Source of the DNA: Spirochaetia bacterium
GTDB taxonomy: Bacteria > Spirochaetota > Leptospiria > Turneriellales > JAOUOS01
Direction: 5' to 3'
Assembly (NCBI GenBank): GCA_029880285.1
Contig: JAOUOS010000019.1
Location: 1-56,268, forward strand
DNA: 56,268 bases
Shown here: positions 9,297 through 19,668 of the stretch, in pieces
Numbering within the stretch: position 1 is the first letter of the stretch
How the letters are laid out: the number at the start of each line of letters is the position of its first letter
The notes under the pieces: model-generated
Seen by the model: only the letters and a program-made list of their open reading frames with translations
The model's database searches: none
Told to the model about the DNA's origin: nothing
Translations under genes and position numbers: made by a program

Positions 9297-10658
9297 TTAT
9301 TTTAGAGCAATTGTTTTTATATTTGTAAATTCTCTGGCGCCAAATAAAGAAAGTTCTCTGCCGTATCCAGAATTTTTAATTCCTCCGAAAGGAAACATCG
9401 GATTAGATTTTACAAAGTCATTTATAAAAACATTGCCAGTGTTAATTTTATTTAGCGCAATATTTAATGCTTTTTCTTCATCATTGCTGAAAATAGCCGC
9501 ACCTAAACCAAAAAGAGAATTATTGGCCAGTTCAACAGCTTCATCTTCTGTATTGAATTTTGCTATGGCCGCGACAGGACCAAATGTTTCTTCATCCCAA
9601 ACAGGAATTCCCGGGTATGCGTTAGTTACAATAGTCGGGGGGTAATAGAAACCTGCTTCGGGAACAATTTTACCCCCTAATAATACATCGGCACCTTTTG
9701 ACTTACTTTCTGTTACCAAACGATGAATCTCATCTCGTAAATCTTCTCTTGCCAACGGACCTAAATCATTTTCTTTATCTAAAGGGTCTCCATATTTCTT
9801 TGATTTCATTTTTTCTACGAAGAGTTCCAGAAAAGTTTTGTATATTTTTTCATGAACAATAAATCGTTTAGCGGCAATACAGCTTTGTCCTGTATTTATA
9901 AGCCTGCTTGTTACACAGCTTTCTACTGATTTCTCAATATCCGCGTCTTCAAATATTATATAAGGGTCTGAACCGCCCAACTCTAATAGAGTTTTTTTAA
10001 GATTTTTACCGGCAGTTTCAGCAACTTTTTTACCTGCCATTGTACTTCCTGTTAAAGAAATCCCTTGTATACGTTCATCTTCAATTATAGCTGGAATTTC
10101 ATAAATATCAGCTATAATTGTACGAAAAATATTTATTGGGAATTTAGCCTCATGAAATAATTTTTCGATCTCAAGAGCACACATGCTTACATTGGGCGAA
10201 TGTTTTAATATAACAGCATTACCTGCTAGAATAGTAGGAATCGCGAAACGAAAAACCTGCCAGAAGGGAAAGTTCCATGGCATAATTCCCAGTATAATAC
10301 CTAATGGTTCAAAATGTACCATTGATTTTTTATAATTGCTTTCAATTGTGATGTCATTTAAAAAGTTTTGTCCGTTTTCAGCGTAATATTCACAAACCCA
10401 GGCACATTTTTCAGCCTCGGCAATACCTTGGGCTATGGGTTTTCCCATTTCATCTGTCATCAGTTTGCCCAATATTTCAGCTTTAGCTTTCAAAAGTTCT
10501 GCAACTGTGTATAAAAATTCAAGCCTTTTATCAATAGATATAGTTTTCCAGTTTTGGTACGAGTCCCATGATTCTTTTAAAATATTTTTTATATTTTCTG
10601 AAGAATAGTTAGATGTTTCAAATATAATTTTATTATTTTTAGGATTAATACTTTTCAT
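9297..10658 (-). CDS. NAD(P)-dependent aldehyde dehydrogenase (succinate-semialdehyde type)
   Basis: 453 residues, ALDH superfamily. MPWNFPFWQVFRFAIPTILAGN and ILKHSPNVS form the cofactor-binding region (the usual KPSE/KHAP position is KHS). LLELGGSDPYII contains the general-base Glu, and NTGQSCIAAKRF contains the catalytic Cys at about residue 265. The compact form with MPWNFPFWQV and KHxxNV resembles GabD/Sad-type succinate-semialdehyde dehydrogenases, but the true substrate cannot be read from the sequence. It converges on rsmA with 25 bp between stops, and is 18 bp downstream of pcnB on the same strand, so the two are likely cotranscribed. Confidence 0.88.
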   Translation of the reverse strand: MKSINPKNNKIIFETSNYSSENIKNILKESWDSYQNWKTISIDKRLEFLYTVAELLKAKAEILGKLMTDEMGKPIAQGIAEAEKCAWVCEYYAENGQNFLNDITIESNYKKSMVHFEPLGIILGIMPWNFPFWQVFRFAIPTILAGNAVILKHSPNVSMCALEIEKLFHEAKFPINIFRTIIADIYEIPAIIEDERIQGISLTGSTMAGKKVAETAGKNLKKTLLELGGSDPYIIFEDADIEKSVESCVTSRLINTGQSCIAAKRFIVHEKIYKTFLELFVEKMKSKKYGDPLDKENDLGPLAREDLRDEIHRLVTESKSKGADVLLGGKIVPEAGFYYPPTIVTNAYPGIPVWDEETFGPVAAIAKFNTEDEAVELANNSLFGLGAAIFSNDEEKALNIALNKINTGNVFINDFVKSNPMFPFGGIKNSGYGRELSLFGAREFTNIKTIALK

Positions 10659-10676
10659 AAAAATAATTTATTATAT

Positions 10677-12020
10677 TTATCTATTTTCTGAATTTTCTAT
10701 TGATAAATCTACAAGAGGCCGATATCTTGGTCTTCTTATTGCGTTTGGAAGTCTTTTTCTCATGCCAATTTCCCAAAAAAGAGCTTTTTGAATTGCCGAA
10801 TCATCTTTTTTTGCTCGTGCATTAATCTTATAATATATAAAAGCTTCCTGAAAAAAATCTTTATTTTTAAATGATTTAACCCATGAATCTTTTTTTTGAA
10901 TTTCTTTTGCAAAAGTAGGCTGAGCTGAAAATATTTTTTCGAGTCTTTCAACTTCTCGTTTTGATAATCCTATTTCATTTTCTATTAAAGCGCATTTGTC
11001 ACGTATTTCTTTTGAAAGCTGAGTTAAAGATTTCTTATCTGTCAAAAGATCTTCTATGAAAGGAGAAATTAAAATAGCGTAATATATATTAGTATTAACA
11101 TACTCATGTTCAAAAATCATTGTATCAGCAATGGCTAGTTTAATACCTAGATTGGTTTTTTCAAAATCAGAGGGCCACTTATTATATTTTTTCTTAATAA
11201 AAGAATTTAAAGAAGGGAACATGGCCTCAAACAAGCCTAATTCTGCAATTTGTTTAAAAATTTTAGCAGATTGTCCTATTCTAAATATTTTATTGTACTC
11301 TTCATGTAACCTGGCAGTTGACGATTTATTTATGAGATAACGAAATTTTTTAATACCTTTAGTAAGATTATGATGAAGCGGAAAATCTAAGAGAGCCGAA
11401 AATTTAACGGCTCGAAGCATTCTTACCGGATCTTCAGGAAATGATATGCTTTCATCGCCTATAACCCGAATAATTTTATCGTTTAAATCTTCAACACCAC
11501 CCGTATAATCTATTATTGTTTCATTTCGTATATCAAATATTAAAGAATTAATTGTAAAGTCGCGCCGCGCAGCATCTTCTTTGAAGGTACCATACTGGTT
11601 GTCTTTTTTTAAGTATAAATCGCTTTCATCTTTAGAAGACCTAGATTCTGGAAGTGTTCTTGCCGTTGAAACTTCTATAATTTTATTCATTTTAAATACT
11701 ATATGAACAATTTTAAACCTTCTGCCTATTAGACGGCTATTCGCGAAAATTCTTTTTACATCATGAGGTTTCGCGTTAGTAACCACATCGTAGTCTTTAG
11801 GTTGACGTCCTAGAAGTAAATCACGAACGCATCCCCCCACAATATAAGCTTTGTAACCAAAACTATTTAATCGACTTATGACCTTTAGGGCGTCAGGATC
11901 AATATAGTTTTTTCTAATATTATGAAACTCCTGATAATATCTCTTCCCTTGTGGATATTTAAGTATATCATCAGCGGTTTTAGGACTTTTTTTAATTAGT
12001 TTACGTATAAACGATAGCAT
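10677..12020 (-). CDS. pcnB: Poly(A) polymerase / tRNA nucleotidyltransferase family (PcnB-like)
   Basis: Class II nucleotidyltransferase, 447 residues. The head domain shows YIVGGCVRDLLLGRQPKDYDVVTNAKP with the catalytic DxD (DYD), then RRFKIVHIVF, ARRDFTINSL and DPVRMLRAVKFSALL. The basic C-terminal tail (MRKRLPNAIRRPRYRPL) and the length favour PcnB-type poly(A) polymerase, which tags RNAs for decay, over a CCA-adding enzyme; these two are hard to separate by sequence. Upstream (12021-12130) is an AT-rich gap. The aldehyde dehydrogenase follows. Confidence 0.85.
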   Translation of the reverse strand: MLSFIRKLIKKSPKTADDILKYPQGKRYYQEFHNIRKNYIDPDALKVISRLNSFGYKAYIVGGCVRDLLLGRQPKDYDVVTNAKPHDVKRIFANSRLIGRRFKIVHIVFKMNKIIEVSTARTLPESRSSKDESDLYLKKDNQYGTFKEDAARRDFTINSLIFDIRNETIIDYTGGVEDLNDKIIRVIGDESISFPEDPVRMLRAVKFSALLDFPLHHNLTKGIKKFRYLINKSSTARLHEEYNKIFRIGQSAKIFKQIAELGLFEAMFPSLNSFIKKKYNKWPSDFEKTNLGIKLAIADTMIFEHEYVNTNIYYAILISPFIEDLLTDKKSLTQLSKEIRDKCALIENEIGLSKREVERLEKIFSAQPTFAKEIQKKDSWVKSFKNKDFFQEAFIYYKINARAKKDDSAIQKALFWEIGMRKRLPNAIRRPRYRPLVDLSIENSENR

Positions 12021-12130
12021 TACTTAAATTTGAAATGAATGATAAAATTTCAAGAAAAATAAATATATATTGTCAGGATTTTATAAAATGTAGGTTTTTT
12101 TGTATAAATTAAAGAAATAAAGCTTATAAA

Positions 12131-13303
12131 TTAATCTGGAGATTTTGCACATCTTATACCGGCACGAAAATCTTTATCTAAAGCAGGAATTCCAGCGGGA
12201 ACGCGTTCATAAGATTTTGCGTATTGATAATTAAGATTAAAGGCACCTCCTCTTATTACTTTATATTTTCTGCCATATAAATCATTTTCAATGGTATTGC
12301 CGCGGTATGGTAAAAACCAACTTGATGTCCATTCTGCGGCATTTCCGCACATGCCAATTACGCCATATGGGCTTTCGTCCTTTAATTTACTTATCGACAG
12401 AGGATGTTGTAGATTTTTATCAGAGCAAACACATTTATCAGGGTCATATTCAATGCCGGTAGGATAAATGTTTATATTTTCAAAATAGTCTGGAATTTCA
12501 TTTTGTGTCATATAAGGCTTTAGCCCTGAACCTCTAGCTGCTTTTTCCCATTCTAATTCTGTGGGCAGTCTCTTACCTGCCCATTTGCAGTAATTCTCAG
12601 CCTGTTTGAAGCTTATGTTATAAACAGGAACATCCGAATTGTAGTTCCATTGCCAATGAGGCGGAACCTGAGTTCCAGTTTCCCTTAAGAATGAAGAAAA
12701 CTGAATGTTTGTAATCTCATATTTATCAATATAAAAATCAGAAATTTTTATATAGTCAACTCTTTTAGCTCCTCTTATTTTAGATATTTCATCATTCTTT
12801 TTCTTTATGGGAATCGTATAATGACTTGCGCCAAGAATATCTGAACCGTATAAAAAATTTCCCTCTGGAATTAGCAACATTGTACTTTTATCTTTTATAT
12901 TTTCAAAGGTATCGGGTAAGTATTTTTGACGAACAACTTTGTCGGGAAGAGCAAGGTCTTTCAATTCATTTCGAATAATTTCAATTTCTAACCCTGCATA
13001 AATTCTATTTTTAATGTTATTAATGTCTCCCTCAACAAAGAAATTATTTTTAATTTTATAGATTTTATTGATTTTTAATTCACATAATTTGTTTTTATTT
13101 GCATCGATTATATTAAAATTATCAGTTTTGTTTAATAAATTTATTATGTATTTATTGTATATAATAAACTCAGCTTTATTTGTAGTTTCATCAAACCTGA
13201 TAAGTTTTGCATAGGTAATATCTGGATCTTTTAAAGCAAAAAGAGTATTTATAAAAGTAATTGATAAAATACAATAAATTAATGTTTTCAATTTTAAAGA
13301 CAT
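12131..13303 (-). CDS. Exported formylglycine-generating-enzyme-like (SUMF1) protein
   Basis: 390 residues with an N-terminal signal peptide (LKTLIYCILSITFINTLFA), so it acts outside the cytoplasm. Residues ~25-140 are an uncharacterised N-terminal region. From ~145 on there is an FGE-sulfatase (SUMF1/EgtB-like) fold: IPEGNFLYGSD, DFYIDKYEITNIQFSSFL, VPVYNISFKQAENYCKWAGKRLPTELEWEKAARG, GMCGNAAEWTSSW, VIRGGAFN and the terminal RAGIRCA. The catalytic cysteine pair of true formylglycine-generating enzymes is not evident, so it may be a structural or ligand-binding relative. Such exported proteins are common in spirochaetes. The next gene upstream, a 109-residue membrane protein, is 10 bp away. 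Confidence 0.8.
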   Translation of the reverse strand: MSLKLKTLIYCILSITFINTLFALKDPDITYAKLIRFDETTNKAEFIIYNKYIINLLNKTDNFNIIDANKNKLCELKINKIYKIKNNFFVEGDINNIKNRIYAGLEIEIIRNELKDLALPDKVVRQKYLPDTFENIKDKSTMLLIPEGNFLYGSDILGASHYTIPIKKKNDEISKIRGAKRVDYIKISDFYIDKYEITNIQFSSFLRETGTQVPPHWQWNYNSDVPVYNISFKQAENYCKWAGKRLPTELEWEKAARGSGLKPYMTQNEIPDYFENINIYPTGIEYDPDKCVCSDKNLQHPLSISKLKDESPYGVIGMCGNAAEWTSSWFLPYRGNTIENDLYGRKYKVIRGGAFNLNYQYAKSYERVPAGIPALDKDFRAGIRCAKSPD

Positions 13304-13313
13304 AAAAGAATTT

Positions 13314-13643
13314 TTATTGATGAATTTTTATTGAGCTTTTTATTTCTTGAAACCTTTTGTTTGTTAAAGATAGTCTATCAGCGGTTTTACTGACAGTAAT
13401 TGATTTTAATGCATACCAATGATTAATAATAGTATTGTCGCTTGTTTTTAACGGCGTTATTTTTTGTTTATTGTTTGAAAATATTTTTTTATAATCAAGA
13501 CTATTTGAGATTTTTTTATAATTTGATACAATATATTCATTGTAAGTTTTTTTAGTTAGCACTTCTGGCCAGAAAGTGTATATAATACCAATAAAAATTA
13601 AAGCAAGTGTAATATACGCGTAAAATTTTCTTTCTCCGGTCAT
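13314..13643 (-). CDS. Small membrane-anchored protein of unknown function
   Basis: 109 residues, not recognised. Residues ~6-26 (FYAYITLALIFIGIIYTFWP) form one transmembrane or uncleaved signal segment; the rest is Lys/Ser/Asn-rich and probably extracytoplasmic. It lies 10 bp upstream of the exported SUMF1-like gene on the same strand, so the two likely form an operon. The 209-bp gap to acnB holds the divergent promoters. Confidence 0.6.
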   Translation of the reverse strand: MTGERKFYAYITLALIFIGIIYTFWPEVLTKKTYNEYIVSNYKKISNSLDYKKIFSNNKQKITPLKTSDNTIINHWYALKSITVSKTADRLSLTNKRFQEIKSSIKIHQ

Positions 13644-13852
13644 AATTTAAGTTTATATTAAAATTTTAAAAAAATCAATAATGATATAACTATTTATCGG
13701 TTTTTTAATTAAATATCCAAAGTAGAAATATAAAACAAAAAGTTTCTAAAATAAAAAAGTATGAAAAAAGGTTGCTCATGAGTGTCTTTTTTTAGCAGTT
13801 GTTTCGCCTTAGAAACATTTTCTAAAATAAACTTAAAATAAGAGGTGAAAAG

Positions 13853-16405
13853 ATGAATTTGTTAAATGAATATCAGGCGCATATTGAAGAAAGAAATAAA
13901 GAAGGTATACCGCCGCTTCCGCTTTCTAATGAGCAGACAACGGCGGTCATTGATTTGTTAAAATCGGGACATGCAGAAGGTGAAAAACTAAAGGATATGC
14001 TTTTTAATAGAGTGAATCCGGGAGTAGATGAAGCTGCAAAAATAAAAGCTGAATTTTTGAATGAAATAATACAAGATAAGATAGCCTGTGAAGCAATATC
14101 TAAAAACGAAGCTGTAGAGGCCTTAGGTAATATGCTGGGCGGATATAACGTACCAGCATTGGTAAACGCTTTAAAAGTTAATGAAGCGGCGAAAGCAGCA
14201 GAAGAAGCGTTAAAGAAAACACTTTTAGTTTATGAATCTTTTAATGATATAATAGAGCTTTCAAAAAGCAATCCACACGCGAAAAGTGTATTAGATTCAT
14301 GGGCAAATGCTGAATGGTTTACTAAAAGACCCAAGTTGCCTGAAAAGCTGACAGTAACTGTTTTTAAAGTACCCGGAGAAACTAATACAGACGATTTATC
14401 ACCTGCCAGCCAGGCTTTTACAAGAAGTGATATTCCTCTTCATGCGAATTCTATGCTGATATCTAAAATGCCAGAAGGACTAAAAACAATAGCCGATTTA
14501 AAAAGCAAAGGAAATCTAATTGCTTATGTAGGTGATGTTGTAGGTACAGGCAGTTCAAGAAAATCAGGCGTTAATTCGGTACAATGGCATATGGGAGAAG
14601 ATATTCCCGGAGTACCCAATAAAAGAACCGGCGGTGTAGTGATAGGAGGAGTTATAGCTCCTATTTTCTTTGCTACTTGTGAAGACTCTGGAGCACTGCC
14701 CATTGAAGTTGATGTTACACAGCTTGAAACAGGTGATGTAATTGATATTTATCCTAATGAAGGTAAAATTGAAAAAGATGGTAATGAAATAGCGAAATTT
14801 TCTTTAAAACCAAATACAATTGCAGATGAATTTAGGGCGGGAGGAAGAGTTCCTTTAATTATAGGCAGAGATTTAACAAAAAAAGCCCGTGAAGCCTTAG
14901 GTTTAGGTGAAATTGATTTGTTTATGGAGCCTGAACAACCTGCTGATGATGGTAAGGGATATACATTAGCTCAAAAAATGGTTGGTAAAGCCTGCGGTAA
15001 AAAAGGTGTTAAGCCAGGTACCTATGTTGAAGTTAAAACAGAGACCGTGGCTAGTCAAGATACGACAGGCGCTATGACACGGGATGAAATAAAAGAATTA
15101 GCGGCTTTAGGTTTTAGCGCAGATTTGGTTTTACAATCTTTTTGTCACACTGCGGCTTATCCAAAGCCTGCTGATATTAAACTTCACGGCAGCCTACCAC
15201 AGTTTATAACAAGCAGATCGGGTATATCATTAAAGCCCGGTGATGGTGTAATACATTCATGGGTTAATCGAATGGTACTTCCTGATACTGTAGGTACAGG
15301 TGCCGATAGTCATACGCGTTTTCCCATTGGTATAAGTTTTCCCGGAGGTTCTGGTTTAGTTGCCTTTGCTGCCGTAACGGGAGTTATGCCTTTGACAATG
15401 CCTGAGTCTGTACTGGTTAAATTTTCAGGAAAATTACAGCCGGGAATAACTTTACGAGATTTGGTAAATGCAATACCTTATGTTGCTATTAAGAAAGGAC
15501 TGTTGACTGTTCCAAAGAAAAATAAAGTAAATGTTTTTAATGGTACAATTATTGAGATTGAAGGGCTTCCTGATCTTAAAGTAGAACAAGCTTTTGAATT
15601 ATCAGACGCGTCAGCAGAAAGAAGTGCTGCAGCATGCACTGTGCGTTTAAATAAAGAACCGGTTATTGAATATATTAAATCTAACGTAACTTTATTAGAA
15701 TCAATGCTAAAAGCAGGTTATGAAAATAAAAAAACAATTCAAAAAAGAATTGATAAAATGAAAGCATGGCTTGAAAATCCTGTATTAATGGAGCCAGACG
15801 CTGACGCTCAATATAAAGCGGTAATTGAAATTAATATGGATGAAATAACCGAGCCAATTTTAGCATGTCCCAATGATCCAGATGATGTGGCTACGTTATC
15901 AGAAGTTCAAGCCGATTCTAATCGTGAGAAAAAGATTGATGAAGTCTTTGTGGGCAGTTGTATGACCAATATAGGACATTACAGAGCTGCGGCTGAAATT
16001 CTTAGAAATGAAACTTCAATGCCCAGTAAATTATGGATTGCTCCTCCCACAAAAATGGACGAAAAGCAATTAAAAGACGATAAATACTATGATGTATTTA
16101 ATACTGCGGGCGCGCAGCTTGAAGTTCCCGGTTGTTCACTTTGCATGGGAAATCAGGCGCGGGTTGCTGATAACGCCGTAGTGTTTTCAACGAGTACAAG
16201 AAACTTTGATAACAGGTTGGGTAACGGCGCTCAAGTTTACTTAGGTTCAGCTGAGTTAGCGGCTGTAACAGCGCGTTTCGGAAGAATCCCCACGAAAGAA
16301 GAATATTTAAGTTCTGTTAATGAAAAAATTGATGGTAAAGAAACCCAAATATATAAATATTTAAACTTTAATGAAATTGAAAATTATCAATTAACTGAAA
16401 GATAA
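13853..16405 (+). CDS. acnB: Aconitate hydratase B
   Basis: Bifunctional aconitase / 2-methylisocitrate dehydratase of the AcnB family, 850 residues as expected. The N-terminal HEAT-like domain (residues 1-160) precedes the swivel domain ([22 protein letters not shown]..., domain order typical of AcnB), then the catalytic domain with [32 protein letters not shown], the first cluster ligand in [14 protein letters not shown] and the pair in [11 protein letters not shown]. These three cysteines bind the [4Fe-4S] cluster. It indicates a TCA cycle. AGAGGTGAAAAG precedes the ATG and a strong terminator follows, so it looks monocistronic. Direct copies of TTTCTAAAATAAA lie upstream (near 13744 and 13819) and might be regulatory. 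Confidence 0.97.
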   Translation: MNLLNEYQAHIEERNKEGIPPLPLSNEQTTAVIDLLKSGHAEGEKLKDMLFNRVNPGVDEAAKIKAEFLNEIIQDKIACEAISKNEAVEALGNMLGGYNVPALVNALKVNEAAKAAEEALKKTLLVYESFNDIIELSKSNPHAKSVLDSWANAEWFTKRPKLPEKLTVTVFKVPGETNTDDLSPASQAFTRSDIPLHANSMLISKMPEGLKTIADLKSKGNLIAYVGDVVGTGSSRKSGVNSVQWHMGEDIPGVPNKRTGGVVIGGVIAPIFFATCEDSGALPIEVDVTQLETGDVIDIYPNEGKIEKDGNEIAKFSLKPNTIADEFRAGGRVPLIIGRDLTKKAREALGLGEIDLFMEPEQPADDGKGYTLAQKMVGKACGKKGVKPGTYVEVKTETVASQDTTGAMTRDEIKELAALGFSADLVLQSFCHTAAYPKPADIKLHGSLPQFITSRSGISLKPGDGVIHSWVNRMVLPDTVGTGADSHTRFPIGISFPGGSGLVAFAAVTGVMPLTMPESVLVKFSGKLQPGITLRDLVNAIPYVAIKKGLLTVPKKNKVNVFNGTIIEIEGLPDLKVEQAFELSDASAERSAAACTVRLNKEPVIEYIKSNVTLLESMLKAGYENKKTIQKRIDKMKAWLENPVLMEPDADAQYKAVIEINMDEITEPILACPNDPDDVATLSEVQADSNREKKIDEVFVGSCMTNIGHYRAAAEILRNETSMPSKLWIAPPTKMDEKQLKDDKYYDVFNTAGAQLEVPGCSLCMGNQARVADNAVVFSTSTRNFDNRLGNGAQVYLGSAELAAVTARFGRIPTKEEYLSSVNEKIDGKETQIYKYLNFNEIENYQLTER

Positions 16406-16425
16406 AGTTTAATATTGAAAAATTA

Positions 16426-16450
16426 AAAAAGGGGCTTTATGCCCCTTTTT
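16426..16450 (+). terminator. Rho-independent terminator of acnB
   Basis: AAAAAGGGGC, loop TTTAT, GCCCCTTTTT: a perfect 10-bp stem with a T-tract, 20 bp after the acnB stop. Confidence 0.92.
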
Positions 16451-16475
16451 AATAGAAAAATAAAGAAAAATATAC

Positions 16476-17522
16476 ATGAGAAAACAATTAATTTTTTTAA
16501 TTTTATTTATTAATATTTTTGTAAGTAATAATTATGCATTTGATTTAATTAAAAAAATATCAGGACAAATATCTCCTAAATCTGTAGTTCATTCGGGCAA
16601 TGGTTTATTTTTCGCGCAAAACATGATGTACAGACATACTGTGACGGTTTATGATAGAAATTTTAACTTAGTAAAAACAATACCAGATAGAGTAAAGCTA
16701 AAAGATTTTGGTTACAATAGTTATTCAGGTTCATATCAAGGAGCTCCGGTAGAAACAGCTTTTTCTCACGAAGGAAAATACGCTTGGGTTTCAAATTACC
16801 ATATGACAGGTAGTGGATTTAATAATCCGGGACATGATAAGTGTACGCCCAAAAATAAAAATGATATTAGTTTTTTATATCAAATTGATACCACTTCTTT
16901 ATCAATTGATAATGTTATTAAAGTAGGCTCGGTTCCTAAGTATGTGGCTGTTTCGCCTGACAATAAATATGTGTTTGTTACAAACTGGTGTACATGGGAT
17001 GTATCTATTGTCAGCACAGCTAATAATGAAGTAATTAAAAGCATTTATTTAGGCCGATATCCCAGAGGTATAGTTGTAGATTCAAAATCTGAAAAAGCAT
17101 ATATAGCGGTTATGGGTTCATACGATATAGCAGTATTAAATATAAATAACTGGAAAGTAGAATGGATAAAAGGAGTAGGCCGCTCTCCCCGGCATTTAAA
17201 TATAGATCCTAATGATCGGTTTTTATACGCTACGTTAAACGGAGAAGGTAAAATTGCCAAGATTGATTTAAGCACAAGGCAAGTTGTTAGTAAAATAAAA
17301 ACGGGAAATGCACCTAGAAGCATGATAATTTCAGATGATGGACTTTATTTATATGTAGTAAACTATAAATCAGATACGGTAAGTAAAGTACGTACTTTAG
17401 ATATGAAAGTTTTAGATGAGAAACCTACTGCTCATCATCCTATTGGCATAACCTACGATCCCCAAAAAAAACAGGTATGGGTGGCCTGTTACGCGGGAGT
17501 TATAATGGTTTTTCAAGATTAA
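16476..17522 (+). CDS. Exported YVTN-type beta-propeller protein
   Basis: 348 residues with a signal peptide (MRKQLIFLILFINIFVSNNYA). The rest is a run of WD/YVTN-like blades: VPKYVAVSPDNKYVFVTNW, YPRGIVVDSKSEKAYIAVMG, SPRHLNIDPNDRFLYATLN, APRSMIISDDGLYLYVVNY and HPIGITYDPQKKQVWVACY. This builds a seven-bladed beta-propeller in the periplasm or on the surface, probably for protein or ligand binding. The partner is unknown. It starts 26 bp past the acnB terminator and heads a run of same-strand genes; glyS follows after 10 bp. Confidence 0.85.
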   Translation: MRKQLIFLILFINIFVSNNYAFDLIKKISGQISPKSVVHSGNGLFFAQNMMYRHTVTVYDRNFNLVKTIPDRVKLKDFGYNSYSGSYQGAPVETAFSHEGKYAWVSNYHMTGSGFNNPGHDKCTPKNKNDISFLYQIDTTSLSIDNVIKVGSVPKYVAVSPDNKYVFVTNWCTWDVSIVSTANNEVIKSIYLGRYPRGIVVDSKSEKAYIAVMGSYDIAVLNINNWKVEWIKGVGRSPRHLNIDPNDRFLYATLNGEGKIAKIDLSTRQVVSKIKTGNAPRSMIISDDGLYLYVVNYKSDTVSKVRTLDMKVLDEKPTAHHPIGITYDPQKKQVWVACYAGVIMVFQD

Positions 17523-17532
17523 CCTTTTTATA

Positions 17533-19659
17533 ATGAGTAAGATAAACGAAAAAAAAAATTATATTTTTGAATTGTATACTGAAGAAATTCCCGCATCGTA
17601 TCAAATGGCGGCAATAAAACAGTTAGAAAAAAAAGTGCCGCAGGAATTATTAAAGAATCAGATTGTCTGCGATAAAATACAGGCAGGAGGCAGTCCGCGT
17701 CGGTTATTTGTATATATTGAAAATCTATCTTCGCTGCAAAATGAAACTGAAGAAGAAGTAAAAGGTCCTCCTAAAAATGTATGTTACGATAAAAATAATA
17801 AACCAACAGCGGCTCTTGAAGGTTTTGCTAAAAAAGTAAATTTACCTCTTGAAAAAATAAAATTTCAAAATATAGGTAAGGCAGAATACGCCTGCGCTAA
17901 AATAAAACAGGGCGGCAAACATATTGAAGAAGTCTTTCCCGAGTTATTTGAAAAACTTATATTTTCTATTGATTTTCCCAAGGTTATGAAGTGGAATGAT
18001 TTAGATATAGAATATCCTCGGCCAATTATACAGTATTTATCTATATACGGCGATAAGCCTATGAAATTTTCTACTGAAATATGGAGTCAAATTGAACAGG
18101 GAAAAAATGTATTGGGACATTTTATATTAGATGAAAAACCCATTGAACTAAAAGATCCATGTGATTATTTTGCTGTTCTTAAAGAAAAAGGCATTATTGT
18201 GGACCATACCAAAAGAAAAGAAGCTATAAATAAAATGTTAGAAGAAGAAGCTTCTAAAAATAGTCTATCTGCAATTATTGATAATTCATTATTAGAAGAA
18301 GTTACATTTATTGTAGAAAGACCCGAAGTTGTTTGCGCTGAATTTCCTGAAGATTTTCTTCATCTGCCAGATATTGTGGCGCTTTCTGAAATGCAGAAAC
18401 ATCAAAAATATTTTGGGATGCGCGATAAAAATAAAAAATTAAGTTCAAAATTTTTAATTGTTACAAACGCGAGTTTAAAATCTAAAACTTCAAATTTTAA
18501 TATTAAATCTGGAAATGAAAGAGTATTAAAAGCAAGATTAAGTGACGGTGATTTTTTTTATAAAGAAGATAGAAAAATTACACTTGAAAAAAGAATTGAA
18601 AAATTAAAAAATATTGTTTTTCAAGAAACTTTAGGGAGCATGTTTGATAAAAAAGAGAGAATAAAACAAATAGCGTCTTTTTTCACGCAAACCTCTTCTT
18701 TATTTGAAAGTATTGAAAAAAATAAAATTGATAGAGCAAGCGATTTGTTAAAAACAGACTTAACTACCCAGCTTGTATATGAATTTGATCATCTGCAGGG
18801 CGAAATTGGTAAAATATACGCGAAGCTTGACAGCGAAGATATTGAGGTAAGTGAAGCAATATTTGAACATTATCTGCCCAGGTTTCAGGATGATATATAT
18901 CCTAAAACTAAATTAGGAATTTTGCTATCACTGTGCGAAAAATTTGATAATATTTACGCGGGTTTTATTTTAGGCAAAAATCCTACCGCGAGTCAGGATC
19001 CTTTTGGTTTAAGGCGTCAGGCTATATACGCTATTGATATTATTATTCAAAATAAAATACAGTTTGATTTTATTTCTTTTATTAAAAATTTTAAAAACCT
19101 CTACTTAATTAAAAATATAAATAAAGAAATTGATGAACAGATATGGGAATTTTTTAAAGGAAGAATAGGCGGAATTTTTGAAAAACAGGGATTTAATAAA
19201 AAATTAATTGCGGCGGGTCTTAAAACAAATTCAAAAGATATCTATGATTTATACTGTAAACTTTCTGCCATGAAAGATATCGAATCTGACAAAGAGTTTG
19301 AAAATTTAATGACAGCTTTTAAAAGAATGAACAATATAGTAGAAGACGCACTAAAGAAAAAAATATTTCAAAAAGAAAAGGCAGTTATTCAAGAAAATTT
19401 ATTTGAAAAAGATGAAGAAAAAAAACTGTATGAAACAGGAAAACAATTATCAAAAGAAATAAAATCTGAAAATATGCGCACAGAAGATTATGAAAAGTTT
19501 TTCTTGATGCTCGCGAAATCTAAACAAAATGTAGATTTGTTTTTTGATAATGTAATGGTAATGGTTGATGATAAAAAAATACAACAGAATAGATTAGTTC
19601 TGCTTTACAGTGTGTTACAGCCTGTAAAATCTATTTTAGATTTAGAAAGTCTTCAGTAA
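17533..19659 (+). CDS. glyS: Glycyl-tRNA synthetase beta subunit
   Basis: Beta subunit of the heterotetrameric (alpha2-beta2) bacterial glycyl-tRNA synthetase, 708 residues. The start FELYTEEIPASYQMAAIKQLE matches the family (usually LLEIGTEEIPA). Central motifs GGSPRRL, LSEMQKHQKYFGM and RLSDGDFFYKEDRK are present, as is the HD-like region EHYLPRFQDD...DPFGLRRQAIYAI and the C-terminal DALR-type anticodon-binding helices. The catalytic alpha subunit gene glyQ, usually adjacent, is not in this window. The gene is 10 bp after the beta-propeller gene and 9 bp before the aminotransferase. Confidence 0.95.
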   Translation: MSKINEKKNYIFELYTEEIPASYQMAAIKQLEKKVPQELLKNQIVCDKIQAGGSPRRLFVYIENLSSLQNETEEEVKGPPKNVCYDKNNKPTAALEGFAKKVNLPLEKIKFQNIGKAEYACAKIKQGGKHIEEVFPELFEKLIFSIDFPKVMKWNDLDIEYPRPIIQYLSIYGDKPMKFSTEIWSQIEQGKNVLGHFILDEKPIELKDPCDYFAVLKEKGIIVDHTKRKEAINKMLEEEASKNSLSAIIDNSLLEEVTFIVERPEVVCAEFPEDFLHLPDIVALSEMQKHQKYFGMRDKNKKLSSKFLIVTNASLKSKTSNFNIKSGNERVLKARLSDGDFFYKEDRKITLEKRIEKLKNIVFQETLGSMFDKKERIKQIASFFTQTSSLFESIEKNKIDRASDLLKTDLTTQLVYEFDHLQGEIGKIYAKLDSEDIEVSEAIFEHYLPRFQDDIYPKTKLGILLSLCEKFDNIYAGFILGKNPTASQDPFGLRRQAIYAIDIIIQNKIQFDFISFIKNFKNLYLIKNINKEIDEQIWEFFKGRIGGIFEKQGFNKKLIAAGLKTNSKDIYDLYCKLSAMKDIESDKEFENLMTAFKRMNNIVEDALKKKIFQKEKAVIQENLFEKDEEKKLYETGKQLSKEIKSENMRTEDYEKFFLMLAKSKQNVDLFFDNVMVMVDDKKIQQNRLVLLYSVLQPVKSILDLESLQ

Positions 19660-19668
19660 ATTATTAAT

